Assembly (NCBI RefSeq): GCF_003584105.1 | Contig: NZ_QXFO01000027.1 | Coordinates: forward strand, 124,001 to 188,000 | DNA length: 64,000 bases | Direction of reading: 5' to 3' | From: Flagellimonas taeanensis | GTDB taxonomy: Bacteria; Bacteroidota; Bacteroidia; Flavobacteriales; Flavobacteriaceae | Shown: one piece after another, positions 25,785 through 33,764 of the stretch | How positions within the stretch are numbered: the first letter of the stretch is position 1 | Layout of the letters: each line of letters opens with the position of its first letter | Position numbers and translations under genes: made by a program | Notes under the pieces: model-generated | Told to the model about the DNA's origin: nothing | Databases searched by the model: none | The model's input: the letters and a program-made list of their open reading frames with translations, nothing else

Positions 25785-26282
25785 ATGCGAAAATTGTTAG
25801 GCATCCTGATTGTTTTTTCAGTTTTATGGAGCTGCAAAAAGACTGAACCTGCGCCTTCGGAAACCTCCGGAGAGGAACTTGCGTTCAATTACCAAAAATT
25901 GCCCCAAAAGGCAAATATTAACCCAGAAGCTACTGCCATTGTGGAGACCTGGGAGGAATTCAAGGCACTGAACACCAGTATGGATGTGCTATACAAGGCC
26001 ACCAATAATGAAGATCTCGCCCTGGCCATAGACAATCTCATCGAAAAGGAAAAGAACATGGAAGCGGGCCAGTATCCCGAACTTTTCAACACTTTTCAAG
26101 TAAAGAGCAGACAGTTGGTGTTGCGTACCTATCTCTACAAAACCAAGGCGGCCATCCTTGAGAACCAGCCGACCACTGAACCCGCCGTTCAAATGTTGGA
26201 TGCCTATAATGCCATTCGTACACAATTGAATGTGATCGTGAACAGTCAACTGGACAAAAATTTGATTCTGGATGAAAAATAA
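25785..26282 (+). CDS. Predicted lipoprotein of unknown function
   Basis: A 165-residue protein with signal MRKLLGILIVFSVLWSC, lipidated at Cys17, followed by an all-helical domain (for example MLDAYNAIRTQLNVIVNSQL near the end). I do not recognise a family; the fold may be a helical bundle. It starts 64 bases from the divergent tdh gene, and its stop codon overlaps the start of the NTF2-like gene by 11 bases, so translation is coupled. Confidence 0.78.
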   Translation: MRKLLGILIVFSVLWSCKKTEPAPSETSGEELAFNYQKLPQKANINPEATAIVETWEEFKALNTSMDVLYKATNNEDLALAIDNLIEKEKNMEAGQYPELFNTFQVKSRQLVLRTYLYKTKAAILENQPTTEPAVQMLDAYNAIRTQLNVIVNSQLDKNLILDEK

Positions 26283-26772
26283 GATTTTATGTTGCTGCCT
26301 TATGGTCTTGGCATCGGCGCTCAATGCCCAAATGACCGAAAAACAAAAGATCGGAGAGGTCTTGGACAGTTGGCACTTGGCCGCCGCAAATGCCGATTTT
26401 GATGCCTATTTTGGGAAAATGACCAAGGATGGCGTCTTCGTCGGTACGGATGCCATGGAAAATTGGCAGAACGAAGAATTCAGAACATTTTCCAAGCCCT
26501 ATTTTGATAGGGGCAAGGCATGAAATTTCAAGGCGGTACAGCGGAATATCTACTTGGATGAAGCCAAGAATTTTGCTTGGTTCGATGAATTATTGGACAC
26601 CCAAATGAAGATCTGTCGTGGTTCTGGGGTGCTCATAAAAGAAAATGGGCAATGGAAGATTGCCCATTATGTACTTTCCATAGCCGTTCCCAATGAAAAT
26701 GTGGACGAACTGGTCCAAATCAAGGAAAAAAAGGACGACAAGCTGCTCATGGAGCTCAAAAAGAACCCGTAG
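26272..26772 (+). pseudogene. Exported NTF2-like/SnoaL-like gene interrupted by one in-frame TGA
   Basis: The reading frame encodes a signal peptide (LMVLASALNAQ) and an NTF2-like fold: EKQKIGEVLDSWHLAAANAD, then DAYFGKMTKDGVFVGTDAMENW. Codon 84 is TGA, after which the same frame continues without loss to a normal end (RNIYLDEAKNFAWFDE, then GSGVLIKENGQWKIAHYVLS). Families of this type usually have Trp after YFDRGKA, so a TGG-to-TGA change is the simplest account. The 166-residue full product would be a periplasmic ketosteroid-isomerase-like protein of unknown role. A sequencing error is possible. Confidence 0.8.
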
Positions 26773-26775
26773 CCT

Positions 26776-27474
26776 TTAGTTTTCTTCTGTGGCCTTTTCT
26801 TCCTTTCGGGACAACAGGGCCTGCTTGCTCAAACTTGCCAGATTAAAGTTTGGCGCAATCTTCAAAGCTTCGTCAAAAGAAACTATGGCGGCATCGATGT
26901 TGTTTTTGTCCTGGTTGAAATCCGTCAATCCCTTCAGGTGGTAAAAGGCGGCTTTCAATGGCACTTCATAAGGTTGTTGCCGCTCATAAAAAGCATATTG
27001 CATCTCATCAGTGGCATTGGCTATGCCGTATTCAATATTGGTAATGGCCCCATTGATGTCGCCGGTCTGTATTTTAAGGTCCGCCAATTCATAGGCAATA
27101 TAGGGGGAAGGATTCCGGCTGAACAATGCCTCAAAATGTTCCAAGGCCCTTTTGGGTTGGTTCAATGCCTTCAATGAAACCGCTTTTATCTGAATGGCAA
27201 GTTCGGAATCATCTGCATTTTTCTCAATTCCGATGGTGTTCAGGGCCTGAATGTGCCGCCCATCGTTCATGTAGACAAACGCCAATGTATCCCTTCTTTC
27301 TTTGGAAGGGGAAAGTACGTTCATGTGTGTCAGTGCCCCAATGACACCGTTGACATCACCCTGCATGCGCATTTCCTTGTAATAGGCTCTGTAATGTTCC
27401 AAAAGTTCGTTCTTGGTCTGTGAGATTCCGGTAAAACCCACGAGCAAGAGGAGCAGGAGTACGGTCTTTTTCAT
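26776..27474 (-). CDS. Exported TPR-repeat protein
   Basis: The 232-residue product has a signal peptide (MKKTVLLLLLLVGFTGISQ) and a chain of tetratricopeptide-like helix pairs, for example KALNQPKRALEHFEALFSRN, IQTGDINGAITNIEYGIANA and NIDAAIVSFDEALKIAPNFN. It ends in a charged tail. It should act as a periplasmic protein-binding scaffold; the partner is unknown. It is a single gene with its own promoter box, meeting the NTF2-like gene tail to tail with 3 bases between stops. Confidence 0.85.
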   Translation of the reverse strand: MKKTVLLLLLLVGFTGISQTKNELLEHYRAYYKEMRMQGDVNGVIGALTHMNVLSPSKERRDTLAFVYMNDGRHIQALNTIGIEKNADDSELAIQIKAVSLKALNQPKRALEHFEALFSRNPSPYIAYELADLKIQTGDINGAITNIEYGIANATDEMQYAFYERQQPYEVPLKAAFYHLKGLTDFNQDKNNIDAAIVSFDEALKIAPNFNLASLSKQALLSRKEEKATEEN

Positions 27475-27494
27475 TCATTATCACTTTAGTGCGC

Positions 27495-27502
27495 CAAAAC
27501 TA
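27495..27502 (-). promoter_or_regulatory. Bacteroidota -7 box for the TPR protein gene
   Basis: TAGTTTTG on the minus strand is a full match to TAnnTTTG, 20 bases before the start codon. No -33 TTTG at the expected spacing. Confidence 0.45.
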
Positions 27503-27551
27503 AAAAAATAATCGGTACTATCCTGTTAAGAATGCCATAAGTAATGATGGA

Positions 27552-28361
27552 CTACGACCCAATCGACGTTTTGAAAATGGGATGACATTGGTGAAAATGC
27601 ATGCTGGTCACCGTTTTTCCTCTTTTTATTGGGGTTTCAACCTTATATGTAGGCGGGGGAATCCCCCTTTTTTTGGCTTCTGAACTATAGTAATCCCTTT
27701 TGGTGGGATGAAGAGGATATACCCCATTGAAGGTTCTGCCCCATAGTTGTTCGTCCATGACGTTGACTATCATTCGTATGCAATCATCTTGATGGATCAG
27801 GTTCACAGGATCGTCCCCATTGGAGAGGTTTTCCCTGCCCGATAGCATGGTGACAGGGTGCCTTTCTGGGCCGATAAGCCCCCCAAACCGTATGACGGTC
27901 GTCTGTAGGGAGTCTACATTTTTAAAAAGTTCTTCGCTGTCCAACAGTTGTTTGCCGGATTCTGTGGTGGGTTTTGGAAGGGTTTCTTCCGTCACCTCCC
28001 CTTCGATATCGCCATACACCGAGGTGCTACTGATGAACAAGATCTTGGTGACAGGACTTTTTTTGACCTCATCCAAGAGAAGTTCCATCTTTTTATAAAA
28101 GCTTTCCGCATTGTTGCCCCGCAATCTGGGCGGTACATTGATGATCAAAATATCGACATGGGACAGAAAACCTTCGATGTCCCCATGGATCTCTGTGGAT
28201 GACAATGAGATAAGATAGGGAGCGATGCCCTCTTTTTCCAATACTATCAATTTGTCCGACGAGGTTGTCGTGCCATACACCTGATGGGAATTTCCAACCA
28301 ATTGTCTTGCCAAGGGCAATCCCAGCCAACCACAGCCCAAAACTCCTATTTTTTTACTCAA
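27552..28361 (-). CDS. SDR-family NAD(P)-dependent oxidoreductase (YeeZ-like)
   Basis: An atypical extended short-chain dehydrogenase of 269 residues. The N-terminal motif GVLGCGWLGLPLARQL binds the dinucleotide, ISSTSVYGD resembles the strand before the active site, and IRFGGLIGPERHP is a substrate-side motif of the family. The usual YxxxK catalytic pair is not evident, as in YeeZ relatives, so activity is uncertain. Its start overlaps the end of the M28 peptidase gene by 8 bases, so it is the second gene of that operon. Confidence 0.8.
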   Translation of the reverse strand: MSKKIGVLGCGWLGLPLARQLVGNSHQVYGTTTSSDKLIVLEKEGIAPYLISLSSTEIHGDIEGFLSHVDILIINVPPRLRGNNAESFYKKMELLLDEVKKSPVTKILFISSTSVYGDIEGEVTEETLPKPTTESGKQLLDSEELFKNVDSLQTTVIRFGGLIGPERHPVTMLSGRENLSNGDDPVNLIHQDDCIRMIVNVMDEQLWGRTFNGVYPLHPTKRDYYSSEAKKRGIPPPTYKVETPIKRGKTVTSMHFHQCHPIFKTSIGS

Positions 28362-30645
28362 ATCTCACGGTTTTAATGGTTAATACTGCATCGTTCAGCA
28401 CAAAGGGCATTGGGATGCTGTTGCTTGGCCGCTTGGGTATACTGAACTCCTCATGGTTCAAAAGATCGTTCGATGCTTCGTAAAAGGTAAGCTCCAGAAT
28501 GGAATCTTTGGGGAAGCTCAACTCCAACTCGGTAAAATCGTTGTTGGAGATGTAATGCGTGATCAGCCGGTTGCCACGGTTTTCCAGAAAATGGGAGGAG
28601 AGGGCAATTTGGTTGGCCTTGGCCGATTTCAGCGGTATGGGATTGGTATAGATATCCAAGCGGTTGACATCCCTTTTTGGGGTCACGCAGAGTTCCACCA
28701 GTCTGTCCTCGCCAATAATGGTATCCCGAATGGTCTCGATATAGGGCAGGGCAATGTCCTTTTTGGGGGCATCGGCAATATAGCTGAGCTTGGTCCTGTA
28801 CTTGCTAAAAAGCGTTTCCGCCTCCGGTTTTCTTTTGGTATCCCCCAGAAACTGACTGTTCCATCCGATGAGTTTTTGATCATAGGTGGCCCAAACCGCG
28901 GAATCCTTTTCGGCATTGTAAACATAGAGCAGACTGGTGGGCTTTGGTCGTTTTTCGTTGAAATCGGATTGGATATGGCTTGTTACCCCAAAGGCGAAGA
29001 AGAGGAACAAGAACAGATAGGCCAAGCGCCCCATACTCTTCAGTTGTCCAAAAAAGGGCAGTACCAAGAAAAACAAAAGAGTGGTGAGAACCGTGGAGGC
29101 CACCATCATTTTCAATCCAAGGCCCACAGGGAACATTTTGATGAACGGGGCATAGATGATCACTGCTGGCAGGGCCAGAAATACCATCAGGTAAGGGTTG
29201 GGCTCCTCTTGGTTGACGGTTACCATAAAAGCGGCCAACAGCCCGAACAAGGGTACAATGAAAAAGCTTGCCCCTTGCAGGTAAGTGGCCACCAATCCAC
29301 AAATGGCCAACCAAAGGATAATGGGGGCGACCAAAAGATTGGGTGTGCCGGTCTTTCGGAACTTGTGGTAGGTATAAAAACAGATGGCAAGTGATAGCGC
29401 TACATAGACCAAGATATAAGTGTAGCCGTTATAGGTGAACCCGTGTAGCATGTCCTTAAAACCGGGATACCACCAAGTGATCACCGTCCAACAGAAATAC
29501 CCGATGACCCCGTTGACGGCCAAAGTGATGAGCAATGGCAGAAAACCCTTTAAGATACCCGTGGCATTTAATTTTTTCTTTTTGAACCCCATGACCAGCA
29601 AGACCACAAAGGCCAAGGCCGCTATAACGAACATGGGCCAGATCCACTCAAAGGGGTAGGAGACAAACTTAAAAAAGGGCAAGTTGAAATAGACCTTTTC
29701 GTTCAGGCTCTTGAGATTGCCCAGATCGGCATTGCTGAAATAGTGCAGAAGCGGCATCAAATAGCTGCCCTGATGCGCCAAGGTGTTCTTGTCCAAACGT
29801 TCTGCATTATCCAAAGCCGTGTGATAGTCAAAATGGTCATCGATAAAGGCAAAATTGAAGCCCTCAATATCACCGTCCTCTCGGAATACGGTGAGATCGG
29901 TATCATTCGGCAGCATCTTGTAAATGCTGTAGACCAAGGAATTCGCTACGGGGTATTGGGGATTGGCCTTGGTGAACTCCTCGATCAATTGGCCATTGCC
30001 ACGATTGGTCTCGATGAGCATATAACTGGGGCCGCCACTCCCCCTTGCCTCAAAATTCAGTACAAGCCCCACATCTTTTGCCCAAGGGTGGTTGTTCACA
30101 AAGAGGTCCGCACCATTGAGCCCCAGCTCCTCGGCGTCGGTGATCAGGATGATGATGTCGTTTTTCGGAATCTTTTCCTCGGCCAAAAATGCCCTGACCC
30201 CTTCCAAAATGGTGGCAACACCACTTGCGGCATCACTTGCGCCCAAAGAGGAATGCGGATTGCTATCGTAATGGGACAATAACAAAAGTGCCTTGCCATT
30301 ACCAGAACCCTCTATCCGGGCCAAAATATTGGTGGCCTTGCTCAGATTGGCCCAGTCCCCGGCGGTATACCCCTCTTGGGTAGTGGTCTCCAGCCCCATC
30401 TTTTTCAGCTCCGAAATGATATACGCCCTCGTGCGCGCATGCCCGGGAAACCCCACCGCGTGGGGTTCCATGGATAGGCTCTTTACATGGGTCAACGCCC
30501 TATCGGTGGAAAAGGAGTTGGGTGCCGAATCTGCATCCGGTCCATAATCGGGCATCAAGGAGTTGAAGCTCCAATATGCTGCTAGAAAAAGGAGAAGAAG
30601 GGCAAGGGTCCGGGAAAATTTCATGGTTTGGCGATGTTGTTGCAT
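28354..30645 (-). CDS. Membrane-bound M28-family metallopeptidase
   Basis: An N-terminal membrane anchor precedes an M28 zinc peptidase domain (residues about 60-330). Zinc and catalytic residues are visible: LLSHYDSNPHSS (His125, Asp127), ASDAASG (Asp138), ITDAEELG (Glu172-173), NFEARGSGG (Glu199) and the final histidine in DDHFDYHTALDN. Then come about eight membrane helices (340-560) and a C-terminal extracytoplasmic beta domain. The plan is like Fxna/ERMP1-type peptidases. A start seven codons later (MKFSRTLALLLLF) is equally possible and gives a cleaner signal anchor. Confidence 0.87.
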   Translation of the reverse strand: MQQHRQTMKFSRTLALLLLFLAAYWSFNSLMPDYGPDADSAPNSFSTDRALTHVKSLSMEPHAVGFPGHARTRAYIISELKKMGLETTTQEGYTAGDWANLSKATNILARIEGSGNGKALLLLSHYDSNPHSSLGASDAASGVATILEGVRAFLAEEKIPKNDIIILITDAEELGLNGADLFVNNHPWAKDVGLVLNFEARGSGGPSYMLIETNRGNGQLIEEFTKANPQYPVANSLVYSIYKMLPNDTDLTVFREDGDIEGFNFAFIDDHFDYHTALDNAERLDKNTLAHQGSYLMPLLHYFSNADLGNLKSLNEKVYFNLPFFKFVSYPFEWIWPMFVIAALAFVVLLVMGFKKKKLNATGILKGFLPLLITLAVNGVIGYFCWTVITWWYPGFKDMLHGFTYNGYTYILVYVALSLAICFYTYHKFRKTGTPNLLVAPIILWLAICGLVATYLQGASFFIVPLFGLLAAFMVTVNQEEPNPYLMVFLALPAVIIYAPFIKMFPVGLGLKMMVASTVLTTLLFFLVLPFFGQLKSMGRLAYLFLFLFFAFGVTSHIQSDFNEKRPKPTSLLYVYNAEKDSAVWATYDQKLIGWNSQFLGDTKRKPEAETLFSKYRTKLSYIADAPKKDIALPYIETIRDTIIGEDRLVELCVTPKRDVNRLDIYTNPIPLKSAKANQIALSSHFLENRGNRLITHYISNNDFTELELSFPKDSILELTFYEASNDLLNHEEFSIPKRPSNSIPMPFVLNDAVLTIKTVRFE

Positions 30646-30746
30646 AAAAATATGAAATTATGAAAGGTTCGCATATTTGGATATAAAAAATTAGGTTATT
30701 CGCTAAAAAAAGCTATATTTAATGTTCAACTTCAAATTCTAACCAC

Positions 30747-31217
30747 ATGGCAATCAAAAGTTTTCAAGGAGTACGATCGAAGGAGGAATCCAAGAAGAAG
30801 TACAATGCCCCAATATTGGTGGAGGACTACATGACCAAAAAATTGATCACTTTTTCTCCCGACCAGTCCATTTTGGAAGTTATGGAGACTTTTGCCAAAT
30901 TCCACATCTCTGGTGGACCTGTGGTGGACAACAGTGGTTTTTTGGTAGGTATCATCTCCGAAGCGGACTGCATGAAGCAGATTTCCGAAAGTAGGTATTT
31001 CAACCAGCCCATCCTCGACAAGAGTGTGGAACGCTTCATGACCAAAAATGTGGAGACCATCCCGCATGACATGAGCATTTTTGACGCTGCCGGTGTTTTT
31101 GACCGACACAATAGGCGTCGACTGCCCGTCATGAAAAATGACATCCTGGTGGGCCAGATCAGCCGAAAGGACATTGTGATTGCTGCCCTCAAATTGACCG
31201 CCCATAGTTGGAAATAA
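30747..31217 (+). CDS. CBS-domain pair protein
   Basis: The 156 residues hold two CBS domains in tandem: VEDYMTKKLITFSPDQSILE to GIISEADCMKQI, then VERFMTKNVETIPHDMSIFD to GQISRKDIVIAAL. Such Bateman modules bind adenine nucleotides and usually sense energy state. No enzyme domain is attached, so it must act on a partner. It stands alone on its strand, 6 bases from the convergent zinc-ribbon gene. A weak promoter box TATATTTA lies about 30 bases before the ATG. Confidence 0.9.
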   Translation: MAIKSFQGVRSKEESKKKYNAPILVEDYMTKKLITFSPDQSILEVMETFAKFHISGGPVVDNSGFLVGIISEADCMKQISESRYFNQPILDKSVERFMTKNVETIPHDMSIFDAAGVFDRHNRRRLPVMKNDILVGQISRKDIVIAALKLTAHSWK

Positions 31218-31222
31218 CCCTA

Positions 31223-31576
31223 TCATTCTCTTTTTACGATCATATAATAATCATTGTCAAGGGGCAAATACCCCATGTCGTACACAAAATAGTAAGTGCT
31301 GCCCTTTTTGGTGGTATATAGGTTAGTGATGTGCTCAAAGTCGAAACCTTTGTCCAGTAATCGCATTTTTGTGGTCTTGGCTTTCCCTTCCTTTAGGGGA
31401 AAACTCCCCAAGATACGGTAGTTCTTTCGGAGTTTGTTGTTGATGTTTCGCAGCAGGTTCTTGCTGTCCCGGTTCAGGCGGTTGTTGTAGGCATTCCGAC
31501 AGTGGTCCGAGCAGTACTTTTGGTCTATGCGACCTAGGAGCTTTGTGCCACATTCTAAGCATTCTCTTTGGGTCAT
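31223..31576 (-). CDS. Small zinc-ribbon-like protein
   Basis: The 117-residue protein begins with a Cys4 motif (CLEC at 6-9 and YCSDHCRNAYNNRLNR at 21-36), the pattern of short zinc-ribbon or treble-clef proteins that begin by capping nucleic acid or protein partners. A basic linker and a beta-rich second half (TYYFVYDMGYLPLDNDYYMI) follow. I do not know its function. It lies 9 bases after the pentapeptide-repeat gene on the same strand. Confidence 0.8.
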   Translation of the reverse strand: MTQRECLECGTKLLGRIDQKYCSDHCRNAYNNRLNRDSKNLLRNINNKLRKNYRILGSFPLKEGKAKTTKMRLLDKGFDFEHITNLYTTKKGSTYYFVYDMGYLPLDNDYYMIVKRE

Positions 31577-31585
31577 GGGATAAGA

Positions 31586-32176
31586 TTAGGTGACCACAAT
31601 ATCATACTTTTTCAGCAAACCGATCAATCCGTCTTTATTGAACTTACACTTTTTCAATGAGTTGATGGATGGATCTATGTCAAAACCAACGGCTGTTGAA
31701 AGGTCGGCCCCCTCCAGATTGGTGGAGTGGAACAGGGTATTTTCCATAGTACAGCCGGGAAAAATGGATCGGGAAAAATCGGCCCCGGTAAAGTCCACCT
31801 GGGTCAATGTGCAATCGATAAAAGTGGTTTCCTTCAACGAAAGTCCATTGAAAGAGGCCAGCGTCAGGTTGCAGCCTTCAAAACGGACCGACATCAAAAA
31901 ATCGTTGCAGTCCTCAAAGTGAAGCCCCATCAACTTACACCCTTTAAAAAAGGTTTCCTTGAAAATGGTGTGCTTTATATTGGCATTGGTAAGGTCACAT
32001 TCCTCAAAAGTGCACTCCATGAAATTTTGGTTGTCCAGAAAGGCATGGGAGAACCGACATCCCCTAAAAGTACAGTTTTCATATTCTCCCTTGGCAAGCG
32101 GGACGGAAGAGAAATCCTGTTTTTCAAATAGTTGGTCAAAAATGAAGGGCTTCTCCATGGAAAAAGGATTGGGCAA
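31586..32176 (-). CDS. Pentapeptide-repeat protein
   Basis: The 196 residues are built of A(D/N)LxX-type pentapeptides, e.g. CTFRGCRFSHAFLDNQNFME, CDLTNANIKHTIFKETFFKG and QVDFTGADFSRSIF, which fold as a right-handed quadrilateral helix. Some such proteins (Qnr, MfpA) mimic DNA and protect gyrase from quinolones. The length and repeat density resemble Qnr-like proteins, but many pentapeptide proteins have other or unknown roles, so resistance is not claimed. A start six codons later is possible. Confidence 0.87.
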   Translation of the reverse strand: MPNPFSMEKPFIFDQLFEKQDFSSVPLAKGEYENCTFRGCRFSHAFLDNQNFMECTFEECDLTNANIKHTIFKETFFKGCKLMGLHFEDCNDFLMSVRFEGCNLTLASFNGLSLKETTFIDCTLTQVDFTGADFSRSIFPGCTMENTLFHSTNLEGADLSTAVGFDIDPSINSLKKCKFNKDGLIGLLKKYDIVVT

Positions 32177-32227
32177 TAGGTAGCCTAAGATAAGCCTTTA
32201 TTGGTGAAATGACCGTGGTGTGGCGTT

Positions 32228-32719
32228 CTATTTCACTCTTTTGTAGGCGAACAGGACCTCCTCGGAACTGCCTTCCTCTTCGATGAGCACGGTCACGTTC
32301 ATTTCATCGGGACCTACCTTTTCCATGGTCAGTCCTTCAAAGTACACCTTGTCCTTTTCAATCTTGACAAGCCTGAAATCGATGGTTTGATCCTTTTCCT
32401 CCCAACCACGTAGGGTACCGTCAAAGTGTTTCAACTGTAGGATCAGGGTATGGTTCAATTTCTGGATGTGGCCGATTTCGTAAAAGGAGATTTCGTTGTC
32501 CTTCGCCAATTTGAAGACGAACATCATGGAGCCCCCGAGTGGGGGACTCCAGATTTCTTCTGCTATACCACCAAAAGCCTCACCCTGCCAATGACCCGCT
32601 ATCCAGGCCACGTCATGTAAAGACGCAGCGGGGGATGCCTGCCCTTTGGGCAATTGCATGGTCTGCTGTGCCGAAGCTAGGGCAACACAGCAAAAAAAGA
32701 GGGTCAATGTCAGTTTCAT
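32228..32719 (-). CDS. DUF6265-like exported protein
   Basis: The 163-residue product has a signal peptide (FFCCVALASAQQ) and a beta-barrel-like domain starting with VAWIAGHWQGEAFGGIAEEI and WSPPLGGSMMFVFKL, the pattern of DUF6265 proteins. The family is lipocalin-like, suggesting binding of a small molecule, but no ligand is known to me. It is 31 bases from the SIMPL gene upstream and may share its transcript. Confidence 0.75.
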   Translation of the reverse strand: MKLTLTLFFCCVALASAQQTMQLPKGQASPAASLHDVAWIAGHWQGEAFGGIAEEIWSPPLGGSMMFVFKLAKDNEISFYEIGHIQKLNHTLILQLKHFDGTLRGWEEKDQTIDFRLVKIEKDKVYFEGLTMEKVGPDEMNVTVLIEEEGSSEEVLFAYKRVK

Positions 32720-32750
32720 GTGTTAGGTTTTTGGGTTCGGTAAACGGGCA

Positions 32751-33452
32751 TTAATTGGTAAGTGCAAACTTCACGTTCACTAGGGTCTCTACCCGTATCT
32801 TTTCAAAATCGATGTCCAACGGTTGGGCACCACCCATATCGGCGGAAACAGCTTTCATTTCCATCATTGGGGCTTGGTTGTATCTGGGGTAATAGGGTTG
32901 CGAGTTGTCCATAATGTGGAGGGCGGCACCCAACTTTTGTCCAAGTGGTTTGGTCAGGGCCTCGGCCTTAAGTTTGGCCTTTTTGATGGCCCTGGTCTTC
33001 AGTTCCAGTTCCAGTTCGTCCATTTTGGAATATTCCGTTTTTTCAACATAGGCATTGGCAATGTCCAATTGCTCCAAGGCGACCATCACTTCACCGGCTT
33101 GCTTTCCTGAATAGACGACAAGCGAATATTCCTTGCTCTTCAGCACTTCTTTTTCGCGGAGAAAGTATTTTTTGAAATTACTGCTCATGTCCTTGATCAC
33201 CAATTGCTCGTCCAAGTCTATCCCAAGAGCTTTAAGGCGTTGCGCCATTTTGTTCTCCTGTTCTTCAACGGAGATCTTTCCTTTGGAATCCTTTTCCTGG
33301 ATGGTGATGTTGAGGTGGATCTTGTCCGGGGTCACCAAAGTGTCCACTTGGGCGGAAGTTTCCAGATAGGGGGTGTCCAAAAAGTTTTTGGATTGGGCAA
33401 AAATTGAAGTCGAAAGCAACAAGGCTGCCAAGGGTAAGATCATTTTTTTCAT
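32751..33452 (-). CDS. SIMPL-domain (DUF541) periplasmic protein
   Basis: A 233-residue protein with signal peptide MKKMILPLAALLLSTSIFAQ and a SIMPL domain covering the rest: VDTLVTPDKIHLNITIQEK, YSLVVYSGKQAGEVMVALEQ and RAIKKAKLKAEALTKPLGQK are the typical strands and the long helix. SIMPL proteins form oligomeric rings in the envelope and are tied to oxidative stress defence in some bacteria. The start is set by the signal peptide and by a good promoter 19 bases upstream. Confidence 0.87.
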   Translation of the reverse strand: MKKMILPLAALLLSTSIFAQSKNFLDTPYLETSAQVDTLVTPDKIHLNITIQEKDSKGKISVEEQENKMAQRLKALGIDLDEQLVIKDMSSNFKKYFLREKEVLKSKEYSLVVYSGKQAGEVMVALEQLDIANAYVEKTEYSKMDELELELKTRAIKKAKLKAEALTKPLGQKLGAALHIMDNSQPYYPRYNQAPMMEMKAVSADMGGAQPLDIDFEKIRVETLVNVKFALTN

Positions 33453-33470
33453 AGTAGAGATTTTTTTGTT

Positions 33471-33501
33471 TAAAGGTAAATACTTCACCCCAATGAGCAA
33501 A
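33471..33501 (-). promoter_or_regulatory. Promoter of the SIMPL gene
   Basis: On the minus strand TTTG (33498-33501), 19 bases, then TACCTTTA (33471-33478). This fits TTTG-N19-TAnnTTTG except for the last base. Confidence 0.55.
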
Positions 33502-33575
33502 ACCTGTGCCGTTTTTAAACCAAATTGAAGGGAAAATACATGGGCCACTCCATTTATCTTGATTACATTGTGGGA

Positions 33576-33686
33576 ATGAAATTTGTTCTCACACCCGATA
33601 AGTACAAAGGCTCCCTCACCGGGCAGCAATTCTGCGAAGCGGTGGCCAGTGGTATCCAAAAAGCCTCGCCAGTACCCTTAGCTTAG
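33576..33686 (+). pseudogene. Truncated duplicate of the glycerate kinase 5' end
   Basis: The first 88 bases repeat the start of the intact glycerate kinase gene at 35789 with seven mismatches, including PDKYKGSLTGQ and FCEAVASGI. After codon 29 the similarity stops and the frame ends at a TAG after 36 codons. The upstream sequences of the two copies are unrelated. It is a dead remnant left by duplication, recombination or gene replacement, with the exported hydrolase gene lying between the broken and intact copies. Confidence 0.85.
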
Positions 33687-33764
33687 GCATTGCACCACAT
33701 TTTTGAAAAACACGGACAACCCTTTGCATCCTATGAACGTCTATAATTGTAGATGTACTTTTTA

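Noticed and set aside
26521-26523. Selenocysteine at the in-frame TGA of the NTF2-like gene
   Set aside because: No SECIS-like hairpin follows directly, the family has Trp at this point and no selenoprotein genes are nearby; a TGG to TGA change is simpler.
28453-29394. 313-codon open frame opposite the membrane M28 peptidase
   Set aside because: Antisense to a well-supported peptidase; no family resemblance and no promoter.
31586-32176. Quinolone-resistance (Qnr) gene
   Set aside because: Pentapeptide repeats alone do not show gyrase protection; the sequence lacks any feature I can tie to Qnr.
33687-33746. Short open stretch after the glycerate kinase fragment (encoding LHHIFEKHGQPFASYERL)
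   Set aside because: It could be the 3' relic of another gene, but it is only 19 codons long and I cannot match it to anything.
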